DNA of 64,000 bases from Fodinibius salipaludis (GTDB lineage Bacteria; Bacteroidota; Rhodothermia; Balneolales; Balneolaceae): contig NZ_NSKE01000013.1 in NCBI RefSeq assembly GCF_002287075.1, positions 1 through 64,000 on the forward strand. Direction: 5' to 3'. The notes beneath the pieces are model-generated. The model was given only the letters and a program-made list of their open reading frames with translations, searched no databases and was not told where the DNA came from. The position numbers were made by a program, and so were the translations under genes. Positions 20,034-29,526 of this stretch are shown here, piece after piece (positions within the stretch are counted from its first letter, which is position 1; each line of letters starts with the position of its first letter).

Positions 20034-20471
20034 CTATCCTTCGTTGGATTTTGAATGTGCTTTTTCCTCAATCTTCAAAGACTCTTCTTCGGTCTTCCCA
20101 TTCTGCTCAATTGATTTCATTAATTCGCTTTCAAATTGGTGCTGAATTTGCTTAAAAACGCTATCAGGTTTTAAGTACATAAACAATCCTCCAACCAGCA
20201 GTAATGGTATCGATACCACCACATATCCCAGGCTTTGGCTTTCCAACAGATCCCCAAGATAGATAGCCAGGGCAAATAACAGGAAACAGATCCCACCCAA
20301 AAGCAGAAAAATACCAATACCGCGCTGCACCGATGCAGCCATAATTCCGGATACAGCTTCTCCTATATTGAGCATAGTGAGCTCAATACGCTTTTCGAGA
20401 TATGATTTTAAGTCAGAGGTAATAGCTCGCAACCGCTTTCCCAACTCATCTTTCTGTTTGTGGCTACTCAT
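20034..20471 (-). CDS. Phage holin superfamily III / YqjE-like membrane protein
   Basis: 145 aa with the Phage_holin_3_6 (YqjE) layout: an amphipathic N-terminus (RLRAITSDLKSYLEKRIELT), two TM helices (~50-75 and 80-102) with a short turn, and a charged tail. It is not a lysis gene; such proteins accompany YqjD-type genes on chromosomes. It lies 4 bp after the 20476 gene and 9 bp before 19635, one operon. Confidence 0.8.
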   Translation of the reverse strand: MSSHKQKDELGKRLRAITSDLKSYLEKRIELTMLNIGEAVSGIMAASVQRGIGIFLLLGGICFLLFALAIYLGDLLESQSLGYVVVSIPLLLVGGLFMYLKPDSVFKQIQHQFESELMKSIEQNGKTEEESLKIEEKAHSKSNEG

Positions 20472-20475
20472 TACT

Positions 20476-20688
20476 TTAGTCTTCTGAACTGAACAACTTA
20501 CCTATTACATAACCAATCAATAATCCACCTGCTACACTTTTAACAGGATGTTTCCGGATTAGCTTTTCGGCTCGCAATTTTAGCTCCTCAACACGTTCCG
20601 CCAGCTCTTCATCTTCCACCATTTGACGACCGCGATCGAGGGCACTATCCAACTCTTCATTTAAATTTTCTAAAATTTCTTCATCCAT
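20476..20688 (-). CDS. YqjD/ElaB-like (DUF883) small membrane protein
   Basis: 70 aa. An acidic helix (NEELDSALDRGRQMVEDEEL) then RKHPVKSVAGGLLIGYVIGK, the DUF883-style anchor with a GxxxG-like core. E. coli relatives tether ribosomes to the inner membrane in stationary phase; that activity here is only analogy. First gene of the envelope trio. Confidence 0.75.
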   Translation of the reverse strand: MDEEILENLNEELDSALDRGRQMVEDEELAERVEELKLRAEKLIRKHPVKSVAGGLLIGYVIGKLFSSED

Positions 20689-20759
20689 GGCTTTAGTAAT
20701 CTTGTTAACGTAATAAGCTACTTCAGCTTAATTATAAGGAAATATGTGGACTTTAAATA

Positions 20760-22013
20760 TTACATATTCTGATTTTTAGCCTCAATCCAGCGTCCCATAT
20801 ACTTTGTGCTTTCAGCGGTATGGTGCCTAAGCATTTGACCGATAAAGTTTTGGGTACGATGCTCTTGGAGGTTTTTCTGAAGTTTGTTGATTTCCTCAAT
20901 TAACTGTTGATCGAAATCCGGTTCTACAAACTTATCCTTAAGGATTGAGAACCCATTTTCCTGTGCTTCATGCCACGCTTTTTCATCGGAATAAAGATTT
21001 CGTGCCGCAGCGGCAAATTCTTCTGGATGATCAGCAATGGTCCCGGCCCGATTATCTGTATCCCCAACCATGCCCTCTGCTCCCATGCTTGTTGTAACAC
21101 TCGGCGTTCCGCACTGCATAGCTTCTACTAACTTCCCTTTAAGTCCCGCCCCAAACCGAAGAGGTGCTAACAACACTTTGGCACTGGCTACAACCTGTTT
21201 CGCATCCTCTGCCCTACCTTTCACTAAGAATCCTTCTTCGGGGTTGTGCATCTGTTCTGCTTCCTGCGTAATATATGATCCATATATATGCAAGCATGCA
21301 TCAGGCAATTCCTTTCTAATCAACGGCCAAATCTTCTTTTTCAAATATCTGACCGCATCCATATTCGGAGAATGCCTGAAATTACCAATAGTTACAAAAT
21401 CTTTTCGGTCACTGAAATCCGGCAATCCATTCTTTTCATTCTCGGTCATTGGATCAAGCAGAAAAGGAACATATTGCAGTAAACTTCTATCTACATCGAA
21501 TACGTTTTGGAGAAGATCCATTTCGGCTTCAGAAATAATCAAGGACAAATCTGACCGAAAAATACTGGCTATCTCCCGTTTGGCATCTTTTGACGATAAT
21601 AGATCTTTGTTGGTACAGGGTTGGTTTTCTTTATGTGCTTTTTTTCGTGCTCTTCGCAAAAAATGCAAGTCTTCGGTATCCAGAATTTGTAGGGCATCCG
21701 GGCACTGCTCAGCAACACGCCATCCGAACTGCTCTTCGATCACAAATCGATCAAAAAGAACAGTAGAGGGATTAAGTTCTCTGACAAATTGATCAAAAGT
21801 TGAGCTATTCATCTTGATAGAAACCTGATCGACACCGATATCCTCCAAGTCACTCATATGTTCTGTTTCAGCAGCAGAACTTGCAAACGTTACTTCCCAT
21901 CCCTGATCTTTAAATAAATGGATCAACTCAAGCATACGTTTGCCTGCGGCCGAGGAGTTGGGCTCGGGCCATACAAAACCAATTATCAGAACATGCTGTT
22001 GATCAGCTTTCAT
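20760..22013 (-). CDS. Glycosyltransferase, GT4-like (Glyco_trans_1_4)
   Basis: 417 aa, GT-B fold. The N-terminal acceptor half starts LIIGFVWPEPNSSAAGKRML. The C-terminal donor half has the conserved nucleotide-sugar motif around AKVLLAPLRFGAGLKGKLVE, AMQCGTPSVTT and GAEGM, including the E(x7)E-like glutamates. Cytosolic; acceptor unknown. It sits 16 bp after the ABC permease genes and may be co-transcribed with them, which would link a glycan or glycolipid product to the exporter. Confidence 0.85.
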   Translation of the reverse strand: MKADQQHVLIIGFVWPEPNSSAAGKRMLELIHLFKDQGWEVTFASSAAETEHMSDLEDIGVDQVSIKMNSSTFDQFVRELNPSTVLFDRFVIEEQFGWRVAEQCPDALQILDTEDLHFLRRARKKAHKENQPCTNKDLLSSKDAKREIASIFRSDLSLIISEAEMDLLQNVFDVDRSLLQYVPFLLDPMTENEKNGLPDFSDRKDFVTIGNFRHSPNMDAVRYLKKKIWPLIRKELPDACLHIYGSYITQEAEQMHNPEEGFLVKGRAEDAKQVVASAKVLLAPLRFGAGLKGKLVEAMQCGTPSVTTSMGAEGMVGDTDNRAGTIADHPEEFAAAARNLYSDEKAWHEAQENGFSILKDKFVEPDFDQQLIEEINKLQKNLQEHRTQNFIGQMLRHHTAESTKYMGRWIEAKNQNM

Positions 22014-22029
22014 TATACAATAAAGAAAA

Positions 22030-23253
22030 TTATTCGTAGCGAAGGCTATCGATAGGATCTAAGCGGGCAGCTTTATAGGCAGGATATACTCCAAATAAAA
22101 GGGCAATGATAAACATACCAAAAAAGCCGGTCAATACCGCCCAGATCGGGATAACGGGTTCGGTTTCAATCCATATGGCCATACCATTACCGGCCAATAT
22201 TCCAAGCACAATTCCAATTAATCCGCCCAGCTGACAAATAAAAATCGTTTCGGTAAGAAACTGTGATACAATTGCTTTTTTCGTTGCCCCTACTGCTTTA
22301 CGAAGCCCAATTTCACGAGTACGTTCGCTTACAGATACGAGCATAATATTCATTACTCCGATGCCGGCTCCAAACAACGTAATACCTCCAATCACAAAAC
22401 CGACGGCATACAATATAAATGTAAATTGATCGAAGGTACCCGAAAGTGAATCATTGGTTTCAATTTCAAAATCATTTTCAGCACCAGGAGCCACTTTTCG
22501 AATAACCCGCATTACTCCGGTAATTTCATCCATAGCCGTTTCTATAAAATCCATAGCCGGAGCCTTAACCTGAATATCAATGTTGCGATTACCACCATAA
22601 ATCATAAGACCTGCGGTATAAGGAATCAGTAAAAACTCATCCTGCGACTGACCAAATACACTCCCCTTCTCATCTAAGGTCCCAATAATTCGGTATTGTT
22701 GTCCCGCTACTCGTATATTTTTACCAATTGGATTAACATTTTGAAACAGTTCCTGTTGGATATCATGGCCAATAATCGCTAATAATCTTCCATACTGTAT
22801 GTCTTCAGAACTAAAATTACGACCATCACGCAGTTCATAAGCATTATTATCAAGGTAATACTGATTGCTCCCAACCACTCTCACTGTAGGATCGGTTTCT
22901 TCATCACCATAAATAACTTTTGTTCTGTCAAACGTCTCATCGGGACTCACATTCTCAGCCAACCGTAACATTTCTTGTAATCGTTCGGCTGTTTCAAACG
23001 TAATATCCTGGCGATTTCGCACATTATCTGCCCTACCTCCCATCTGAACAGACGGCGTTTTAGATACGTTAATCACATCCCCTCCCATCACGCTCATTGT
23101 ATTCTGAAAAAAGTTGTCCAAAACCGCTACCGCTGTAGTAGAAACAATCACCGAAAATACTCCCACAACAAGAGCTAATAGGGTTAGCGATGACCGTAAC
23201 TTATTGGCCCAAAGAGAATCAAAAGCCTGTTTAAAAACTTCTTTAATATTCAT
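22030..23253 (-). CDS. ABC exporter permease, MacB/FtsX type (2)
   Basis: 407 aa. TM1 at ~18-45 is followed by a large periplasmic MacB_PCD domain (~50-250) and three C-terminal TM helices in the FtsX domain (~280-395), ending in the family tail PAYKAARLDPIDSLRYE. The motif GVMNIMLVSVSERTREIGLRKAVGA marks the coupling region. It is paralogous to 23255, 1 bp away, so the two probably heterodimerise with the ATPase at 16015. Confidence 0.92.
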   Translation of the reverse strand: MNIKEVFKQAFDSLWANKLRSSLTLLALVVGVFSVIVSTTAVAVLDNFFQNTMSVMGGDVINVSKTPSVQMGGRADNVRNRQDITFETAERLQEMLRLAENVSPDETFDRTKVIYGDEETDPTVRVVGSNQYYLDNNAYELRDGRNFSSEDIQYGRLLAIIGHDIQQELFQNVNPIGKNIRVAGQQYRIIGTLDEKGSVFGQSQDEFLLIPYTAGLMIYGGNRNIDIQVKAPAMDFIETAMDEITGVMRVIRKVAPGAENDFEIETNDSLSGTFDQFTFILYAVGFVIGGITLFGAGIGVMNIMLVSVSERTREIGLRKAVGATKKAIVSQFLTETIFICQLGGLIGIVLGILAGNGMAIWIETEPVIPIWAVLTGFFGMFIIALLFGVYPAYKAARLDPIDSLRYE

Positions 23254-23254
23254 C

Positions 23255-24496
23255 TTATTCGTACCTCAATGATTCTATGGGATCTGATTTTGCCGCACGA
23301 TAAGCCGGGATGAACCCAAAAACAAGGCCTACAATAGAACAGAGTACAATCGCTGCAATAACAACGCTGATATCAATGCTGGCCACAAATATCTGATTCA
23401 ATAACATACTCAGTGGATAGGAAATCAAGAGTCCTATCAATCCACCTATGAGACACATGATTACTGCCTCAATTAAAAACTGGTATAATATCTCCCACGC
23501 TTTGGCCCCCACGGCCTTTCGGATTCCAATCTCTTTGGTGCGCTCTCGAACTGATACAAACATGATATTCATTACTCCAATACCACCAATAATTAATGAT
23601 AGCGCCGTAAGACCTCCACCCACCATATAAAGACCGGCTTTAAATGAGGAAAGCTGGGCTTCAAAAGCTTGAGATTTATTCAATGCAAAATCATTATCCT
23701 CGGTGGCATCGAGACCGCGAAGCCGGCGCATTATGCCCTCTATCTCATACTCTCCCTCTTCCATAATCTCTTCATTCGGAAATTTTACGGCAATCTGGAT
23801 ATTGCCACGCAAACTAAAAAGTTGTCCATAGGCTTTAATCGGAGTTATAGCGCGCCGATCCATATCAGCCAATCCCAAAAACTTACCCTGTTTTTCTAAT
23901 AACCCAATCACCCTAAACCGCTGTCCGCCAATACGAATCTCTTCATTTAACGGATTTTCACGATCGAATAAATTTTCCGCCAACGTCGCTCCCAATATCG
24001 TTACCTTCGCTCCCCGTTGGATTTCTTCGGGGGTAAAAGCACGTCCCATTTCGATGTCCAGTCCTGCCGTATCAAAATATTTATCCGTAACTCCCGAAAT
24101 AAAAACACCATCTGCACTAACATCTTTGTATCGGATCGAGGTCCCCCGCGATGCCGATGCCGAAACAGCTGTTGCAAGACGACTCGACGCCCGGATATCC
24201 TCCACATAATCCAGCTTAATATCTCTGCGACTGCGATATTTCCACCATTCATAATTAGGGCCTCGATTCCACGGATGCTTTTCGACGTATACCACATCCT
24301 GCCCCATCATAGCCATGCTCTTATCAAATTCAGCATCCATACCATTACTCACAGCATTCATCAGCGTTACCATTACAATACCAATGATAATACATAACGT
24401 CGTCAGAAAGGACCGTGTTTTATTTATTCCCAAAGCACTTAAAGAAATCTTGAGCCCTTCCCAGCTGCTATTGATAAATCGACTTATCTTAGACAT
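23255..24496 (-). CDS. ABC exporter permease, MacB/FtsX type (1)
   Basis: 413 aa with the same layout as its neighbour: TM1 ~28-50, MacB_PCD ~55-265, three C-terminal TMs, IMFVSVRERTKEIGIRKAVG coupling helix and tail PAYRAAKSDPIESLRYE. First gene of the permease-permease-glycosyltransferase unit. The promoter should lie in the 144-bp divergent gap to bshB1. Confidence 0.92.
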   Translation of the reverse strand: MSKISRFINSSWEGLKISLSALGINKTRSFLTTLCIIIGIVMVTLMNAVSNGMDAEFDKSMAMMGQDVVYVEKHPWNRGPNYEWWKYRSRRDIKLDYVEDIRASSRLATAVSASASRGTSIRYKDVSADGVFISGVTDKYFDTAGLDIEMGRAFTPEEIQRGAKVTILGATLAENLFDRENPLNEEIRIGGQRFRVIGLLEKQGKFLGLADMDRRAITPIKAYGQLFSLRGNIQIAVKFPNEEIMEEGEYEIEGIMRRLRGLDATEDNDFALNKSQAFEAQLSSFKAGLYMVGGGLTALSLIIGGIGVMNIMFVSVRERTKEIGIRKAVGAKAWEILYQFLIEAVIMCLIGGLIGLLISYPLSMLLNQIFVASIDISVVIAAIVLCSIVGLVFGFIPAYRAAKSDPIESLRYE

Positions 24497-24640
24497 GCCC
24501 TAATATCAGGTTTATATTTATAACGTCTCTCTTACGAGCTAAAATTAAAATCGTTACAAGAAAATTAAGAATTTCATTTTTTTAGTGATCCCTCAAAATT
24601 CAGCTATATTATACGGTAAAATTGGAAGAAACTACATGAT

Positions 24641-25384
24641 ATGAAACTGGATATTTTGGCACTGTCTTCTCATCCCGATGATACTGAACTCTGCTGTGGA
24701 GGTACCTTGGCAGCACTCGCTAACAAGGGTAAAAAAGTAGGCGTTATTGATTTTACACAGGGAGAAATGGGCAGTCGTGGCACTCCCGAACAACGTTTGC
24801 AGGAAGCTCAAGATGCTTCCGATATTATTGGACTCAAAGTTCGAGAGAATTTAGGGTTGCCCGATACCAAGCTTAAAAGTACACGTGAATATCAGAAAGA
24901 AATAATCCAAAAAATTCGAAAGTACCGGCCGCATGTCTGTTTGGTGGGAGCTCCCTCCGATCGTCATCCCGATCACGGCAATGGAACCCAGCTGGCTTTA
25001 GATGCGATTTTCTTTAGCGGATTGACAAAAATTAAAACTTTTAACGATCAGGATGATCCACAAGAGCGTTGGCGCCCTTCGCATGTGCTTCATTTCATGC
25101 AGGATCGTCCCTTTGAACCAGATATCGTCTTTGATATTACTGATACCTTTAAAACCAAAAAAGAAGCTATTCTGGCTTTTGAATCACAATTTAACGTGCA
25201 AGATCCCGGCGACGAGCCTGAGACATATATCTCCAATGAGCAGTTTTTCGAGGGAATTGAAGCCCGTGCTCGACATTATGGTCATTTGATTGGAGCAACC
25301 TATGGGGAGCCGTTTAAATATCACAATGGACCGGTACCAATGGCATCCTTTGATGCTCTTTTTGAGACTGAACCAAGACGGTAA
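24641..25384 (+). CDS. bshB1: Bacillithiol biosynthesis deacetylase BshB1
   Basis: 247 aa LmbE/PIG-L enzyme that deacetylates GlcNAc-malate in bacillithiol synthesis. Motifs: SSHPDDTELCCGGTLA (zinc site and catalytic Asp), FTQGEMGSRGTPEQRLQEA (BshB1 hallmark) and PSDRHPDHGNGTQLA. The length and internal motifs match BshB1 rather than BshB2. Bacillithiol is the low-molecular-weight thiol of Firmicutes and many Bacteroidota, which supports the assignment of host group. Monocistronic; bshA and bshC are not in the window. Confidence 0.93.
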   Translation: MKLDILALSSHPDDTELCCGGTLAALANKGKKVGVIDFTQGEMGSRGTPEQRLQEAQDASDIIGLKVRENLGLPDTKLKSTREYQKEIIQKIRKYRPHVCLVGAPSDRHPDHGNGTQLALDAIFFSGLTKIKTFNDQDDPQERWRPSHVLHFMQDRPFEPDIVFDITDTFKTKKEAILAFESQFNVQDPGDEPETYISNEQFFEGIEARARHYGHLIGATYGEPFKYHNGPVPMASFDALFETEPRR

Positions 25385-25399
25385 AAGCAAGGAGTGAAA

Positions 25400-25430
25400 A
25401 GCGAGAAGAAAACATAATTCACTTCTCGCT
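25400..25430. terminator. Hairpin terminator overlapping the end of the inositol monophosphatase gene
   Basis: AGCGAGAAG and CTTCTCGCT form a 9-bp perfect stem, with outer pairing of TAAAAGCA and TGCTTTTA. It serves the convergent bshB1 and suhB-like genes. Its right arm lies inside the last codons (ARSEK) of the minus-strand gene. Confidence 0.65.
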
Positions 25431-26243
25431 TCGTGCTTTTATCTCCCCCTCACCAAAGTAGTTCGCTATTTCATCTAACAGAAATGTATGTACAGCAGAA
25501 TTTCCCGCTACAATTCGTTTACCAAAAAGCCAGTCATCGCCCCCCAACCAATCGGTGACTTCTCCGCCAGCTTCCTGAATAATTAAAGCTCCCGCTCCCA
25601 CATCCCATGGATTAAGAGCATACTCATAAAATCCCTCAAAACGTCCACAAGCCACACAGCATAAATCATAGGATGCTGCCCCTGCACGACGAACACCCTG
25701 CGTGTTCGTCATCAGCATACGAAAAAACTGCAAATAATTATCCACAAGACTTAAATCGTTATAGGGAAATCCCGTACCCACCAGCGCGTTAGCAGGATTA
25801 TCGAGCTTAGATACCGAGATCGGATTGCCATTCAAATAGGCTCCCTTATTCTTAATAGCGGTAAAACATTCATTCCCAGAAACTTCGAGCACCAATCCCA
25901 TTTTAGGTTCGCGATTTTCCCAAAGTCCGATCGACACGCAGTAAACCGGAAAACCATGCGCAAAATTTGTAGTCCCGTCAATGGGATCAATCAGCCAGGT
26001 TCGTCCCTCAGGCATTGTCTGTTCTGTGGATGACTCTTCAGCAAGGATATGATCGTCTGGAAACTCCTTTTTGATCACAGAAATTATTTCTTCTTCCGCC
26101 CTTACATCAGCTTCGGTAACGAGATCATTCTTACCTTTAAAATCAACCGAGAAGTTACTCTCCTTCTGATATTTTTTAATAATCCGAGCTGCCGATTCCG
26201 CAGCTTTCTTAGCAACGTTTAATTCTATAGTAAAATCAGACAT
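25419..26243 (-). CDS. Inositol monophosphatase family protein
   Basis: 274 aa Mg2+-dependent, Li+-sensitive phosphatase fold. Metal motifs: AEESS (Glu ~65-70), WLIDPIDGTTNFAHGFP (DPIDGT, ~84-92) and NPWDVGAGALIIQEAGGEVT (WDxxAG). Could act as inositol-1-phosphatase, 3'(2')-bisphosphatase or SuhB-like factor; the sequence does not decide. It lies 24 bp downstream of dnaG and is probably co-transcribed with it. Confidence 0.92.
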   Translation of the reverse strand: MSDFTIELNVAKKAAESAARIIKKYQKESNFSVDFKGKNDLVTEADVRAEEEIISVIKKEFPDDHILAEESSTEQTMPEGRTWLIDPIDGTTNFAHGFPVYCVSIGLWENREPKMGLVLEVSGNECFTAIKNKGAYLNGNPISVSKLDNPANALVGTGFPYNDLSLVDNYLQFFRMLMTNTQGVRRAGAASYDLCCVACGRFEGFYEYALNPWDVGAGALIIQEAGGEVTDWLGGDDWLFGKRIVAGNSAVHTFLLDEIANYFGEGEIKARSEK

Positions 26244-26267
26244 TCAGTAAAATTTAATCCGTATTTA

Positions 26268-28328
26268 TCACTCCTCACGTTCGTGCTTCATTTTATATTC
26301 AAATACCTTCTCTGAGACCTTTTTGGCAGCATCAGAATCCGGATCGGGAAACAGTTCATCAATCGGGGATTCCTGCAGCAATGTACGCTGACGTCCCGCC
26401 TCTTTCATCGCCTTCATCACTTTCTTGCGTTCGTCCTCTTCTTCGGATGAATTATAACGCTCGTATAAATCAACCTGCAGGCGATCCAGGTAATGAATTT
26501 TAAGCGCCTTTAGAGCACCTTTAGCCGTCCGATATTGGTTCTTATCTTTCTTGTACTGTACACCAATTTTCTCGTGGTGACGCTCACTGACGGAATGCTC
26601 TTCGAGCACAATTTCTCCCACCAGCTCAGGATAGGGATGCTCGCGCTCTGCATAGGCCTCGACCGAAACTTCTTTTTCATCTTTATAACGCTCTATGATA
26701 TCCCTATAAAACTCACGAAGCTGTTTATCCTCAAATTGCTGCTCGTTACATTGCGATCCGATATACCCAATCATATCCCGGTCATACATTAACATCAGGC
26801 GAATCAACTCCTTTTCATAATTGGGACGCTTCTTCGGTGGTTCGGGCTGGTTCTTTTTTTGAGGTTCGGTTGCAGGTTGGTCATTAAACCCAACCGAATG
26901 AGGTACCGGGGCCTGTGGCCGCTGGTCTCCGGCATCTTGTTGCTCCTCCTGCTGACGTCGCACTTCCCGCTCTTTTCTTCGTTTCTCGCGCTGACGAGCT
27001 TTCTTTCGTTCATCCTTCAGCTGTTTGCGGATTTTTCCCAGTTCATCAAAAAGCGCACGGTCACCAATTTTTGCTTTACTGTTCAAATGCTGCACATAGG
27101 TTTCGCGGGATACCTGATCGGGCATATGGGCAATACTTTCCAGGATCTCAGATATTACTTTCTTTTTCTCTGCCGGCGCCTCCCATCGTCCCTCATCTTT
27201 TGCTTTATGGATCTGATAGCTCAGAAAATCTTCTGACTCCTCGCGTTTCAATTCCAGGAATGAATCTTTCCCAAACTGACGCACAAACGAGTCCGGATCT
27301 TCCGCTTCGGGCAGATCCAGCAGTTTTACATCCATTCCCTCGCGCAGTGCTATATTGATGCCCCGTTTCATCGCACGCTGCCCGGCGGAGTCCGAATCAT
27401 AAATCATCGTAATAGTATCACCGTAGCGGTGCAGCAACTTCATTTGATCGGGCGTAAGAGATGTACCGCTGGATGCCGCCACGTTATTGATGCCGTATTG
27501 CTGCAGTGAAATTACATCCGTATATCCCTCAACCAGAATGACCTCGTCAGTCTTGCGAATATCATTCTTCGCAAAATTAATGCCGTAGAGCACCTTACTT
27601 TTATTATAGACTTTGGTCTGCGGGGAGTTGATATACTTGGCCGTTTTCTCTTTCCCAAGTACACGTCCCGCATAGGCAATAACTTTACCCGACGGATTGA
27701 AAATCGGGAACATTAATCGACCGCGAAAAGCATCATAATATCCATCCCCTCTGTTACTTGGCTTTATAAGTCCAGCTTCGAGCAGATATTCTTCATTAAG
27801 CCCGGAATCAAGCGCTGTTTTATACAATTTCTCGCCATCCGAGGGCGCATAGCCAAGACCATACTTTTGAATAATTTTCCGATCATATCCCCGTTCCTGA
27901 AGGTAATCCCGAGCTTTTTGCGCCTCCTTCGTTTCCATCAAATGACGGTAGAAAAATACCCCGGCATATTTAAGTGCGTGATAAATTCCCTCGCGCAAAT
28001 TGTGCTCTTCATCAAATTCTTCGGCATCCTCTTCGGGTAGCGAAACGCCGTACCGATCGGCAAGTGAACGCATCGCTTCCACAAAACCCACGCCTTCCAT
28101 CTCCATCACAAAATTAAAGACATCGCCCGATTCCCCGCAGCCAAAACACTTATAGATTCCCAGATCGGGCGTGACGTGAAAGGAAGGTGTTTTCTCATCA
28201 TGAAATGGACATAGACCTTTCCAGCTGCGTCCCGATCGCTTCAATTTCACATAGTCCTCCACCACCTCGACGATATCCGCCGCACCGCGTACCTCTTCTT
28301 TTTTTTCATCGGGAATCATGGTAGCCAT
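26268..28328 (-). CDS. dnaG: DNA primase DnaG
   Basis: 686 aa, slightly longer than typical (~600-650). The zinc-binding CHC2 domain carries C40, H43, C61, C64. The RNA polymerase domain follows with TOPRIM (~260-345: VILVEGYTDVISLQQYG Glu, YDSDSAGQ Asps). Residues ~430-500 are a Lys/Arg/Gln/Pro-rich, low-complexity linker that accounts for the extra length. The C-terminal helices (from ~505) are the DnaB-binding domain. Makes RNA primers at the fork. The upstream gap (28329-28584) has AT-rich inverted repeats. Confidence 0.97.
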   Translation of the reverse strand: MATMIPDEKKEEVRGAADIVEVVEDYVKLKRSGRSWKGLCPFHDEKTPSFHVTPDLGIYKCFGCGESGDVFNFVMEMEGVGFVEAMRSLADRYGVSLPEEDAEEFDEEHNLREGIYHALKYAGVFFYRHLMETKEAQKARDYLQERGYDRKIIQKYGLGYAPSDGEKLYKTALDSGLNEEYLLEAGLIKPSNRGDGYYDAFRGRLMFPIFNPSGKVIAYAGRVLGKEKTAKYINSPQTKVYNKSKVLYGINFAKNDIRKTDEVILVEGYTDVISLQQYGINNVAASSGTSLTPDQMKLLHRYGDTITMIYDSDSAGQRAMKRGINIALREGMDVKLLDLPEAEDPDSFVRQFGKDSFLELKREESEDFLSYQIHKAKDEGRWEAPAEKKKVISEILESIAHMPDQVSRETYVQHLNSKAKIGDRALFDELGKIRKQLKDERKKARQREKRRKEREVRRQQEEQQDAGDQRPQAPVPHSVGFNDQPATEPQKKNQPEPPKKRPNYEKELIRLMLMYDRDMIGYIGSQCNEQQFEDKQLREFYRDIIERYKDEKEVSVEAYAEREHPYPELVGEIVLEEHSVSERHHEKIGVQYKKDKNQYRTAKGALKALKIHYLDRLQVDLYERYNSSEEEDERKKVMKAMKEAGRQRTLLQESPIDELFPDPDSDAAKKVSEKVFEYKMKHEREE

Positions 28329-28372
28329 AGCAGGGAAATAATAACAGAAATGCTGATGATAATCATCCTTTT

Positions 28373-28500
28373 TAATTAGAAATTTACAACTACGAATTAA
28401 GAATTAAAGTAATAAACATATTCAGGGATGATAGTCCATACTGCTTCTTGCCCGGTTAAAACTGGTAATTCCCAATTCTAAATTTCTAATTCTTAATTCC
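28373..28500. repeat. AT-rich inverted repeat copies between dnaG and sucD
   Basis: ATTAGAAATTTA (28375-28386) is complementary to TAAATTTCTAAT (28479-28490), and GAATTAAGAATTA (28394-28406) to TAATTCTTAATTC (28487-28499). The units resemble the GAATTAGGAATT repeats at 52916-52957, so they may belong to one dispersed intergenic repeat family. The 256-bp gap holds nothing else recognised. Confidence 0.5.
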
Positions 28501-28584
28501 CCCTTAACTTTTGCCAAATCATGATGATGTCGGTATATTCCGAACGACTTAAGGAAATTATTTTAACTTAATTTAGGAAAGTTC

Positions 28585-29460
28585 ATGAGCGTACTTGTAG
28601 GTAATGATACTCGATTAGTTGTACAAGGAATTACCGGCAGCGAAGGAAGCTTCCACGCCGAGCAGATGATTGAATACGGTACCAATCTGGTGGCAGGGGT
28701 CACACCTGGGAAGGGTGGACAAGAGCACCACGGGCTCCCCGTTTATAATACGGTGGCCGATGCGGTAGAAAAAGAAGATGCCAATACATCGGTTATCTTC
28801 GTACCCCCCGCTTTTGCTGGTGATGCGATTTCTGAAGCTGCTTTTGCAGGAATAGAAACCATTATCTGTATTACGGAAGGTATTCCGGTTAAGGATATGG
28901 TTACCGCCAAGCAGATTGTTAACAGTCATGGAGCAACGCTCATCGGACCCAATTGCCCTGGTGTGATTACCCCGGGTGAAGCCAAAATTGGAATTATGCC
29001 CGGCAATATTTTTACACCTGGTAAAGTGGGACTCATCTCCCGATCTGGAACACTCACGTACGAAGCTGTTGACCAGTTAACCAAGGCCGGTCTCGGCCAA
29101 AGCACGGCAATCGGTATTGGCGGCGACCCGGTTATCGGAACCACACACACCGATGCCGTAAAACTTTTTGAAGCTGATGATGATACTGAAGCTATCGTAC
29201 TAATTGGAGAAATTGGCGGTACGGCCGAAGAGGAAGCGGCGGCTTATATCCAGGAAAATGTAGATAAACCGGTCGTAGCATTTATTGCAGGTAGCACAGC
29301 ACCTCCGGGCCGACGCATGGGCCATGCCGGTGCCATTATTTCTGGCGGTGAAGGCGGCGCTGATGCCAAGAAAAAAGCGCTTCGTGATGCCGGTGTTACG
29401 GTTGTTGACAGTCCTGCTGAAATAGGCATTACCCTTAAAAATCTTTTAGAAACAGCCTAA
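28585..29460 (+). CDS. sucD: Succinyl-CoA ligase, alpha subunit
   Basis: 291 aa, the exact family length. Rossmann CoA-binding half: [40 protein letters not shown]. Ligase half: [20 protein letters not shown] and the phospho-His loop [17 protein letters not shown]. Makes ATP/GTP from succinyl-CoA in the TCA cycle. The beta subunit (sucC) is not adjacent. A strong terminator follows at once. Confidence 0.96.
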   Translation: MSVLVGNDTRLVVQGITGSEGSFHAEQMIEYGTNLVAGVTPGKGGQEHHGLPVYNTVADAVEKEDANTSVIFVPPAFAGDAISEAAFAGIETIICITEGIPVKDMVTAKQIVNSHGATLIGPNCPGVITPGEAKIGIMPGNIFTPGKVGLISRSGTLTYEAVDQLTKAGLGQSTAIGIGGDPVIGTTHTDAVKLFEADDDTEAIVLIGEIGGTAEEEAAAYIQENVDKPVVAFIAGSTAPPGRRMGHAGAIISGGEGGADAKKKALRDAGVTVVDSPAEIGITLKNLLETA

Positions 29461-29466
29461 CGATCC

Positions 29467-29501
29467 AACTCGTCCGATCATAACATCTGGTCGGACGAGT
29501 T
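29467..29501 (+). terminator. Rho-independent terminator of sucD
   Basis: AACTCGTCCGA and TCGGACGAGTT make an 11-bp perfect stem followed by TTTTTCTTT. Textbook intrinsic terminator 6 bp after the stop codon. Confidence 0.92.
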
Positions 29502-29526
29502 TTTCTTTATTACTATTTTCAGATTT

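Noticed and set aside
20034-20471. Phage holin, hence a prophage
   Set aside because: The holin-like protein sits with YqjD-type genes; no phage structural, lysis or integrase genes around.
21037-21792. 251-aa plus-strand ORF
   Set aside because: Antisense to the glycosyltransferase, whose domains are intact; Ser/Leu-rich shadow.
26915-27358. 147-aa plus-strand ORF
   Set aside because: Antisense to the low-complexity linker of DnaG.
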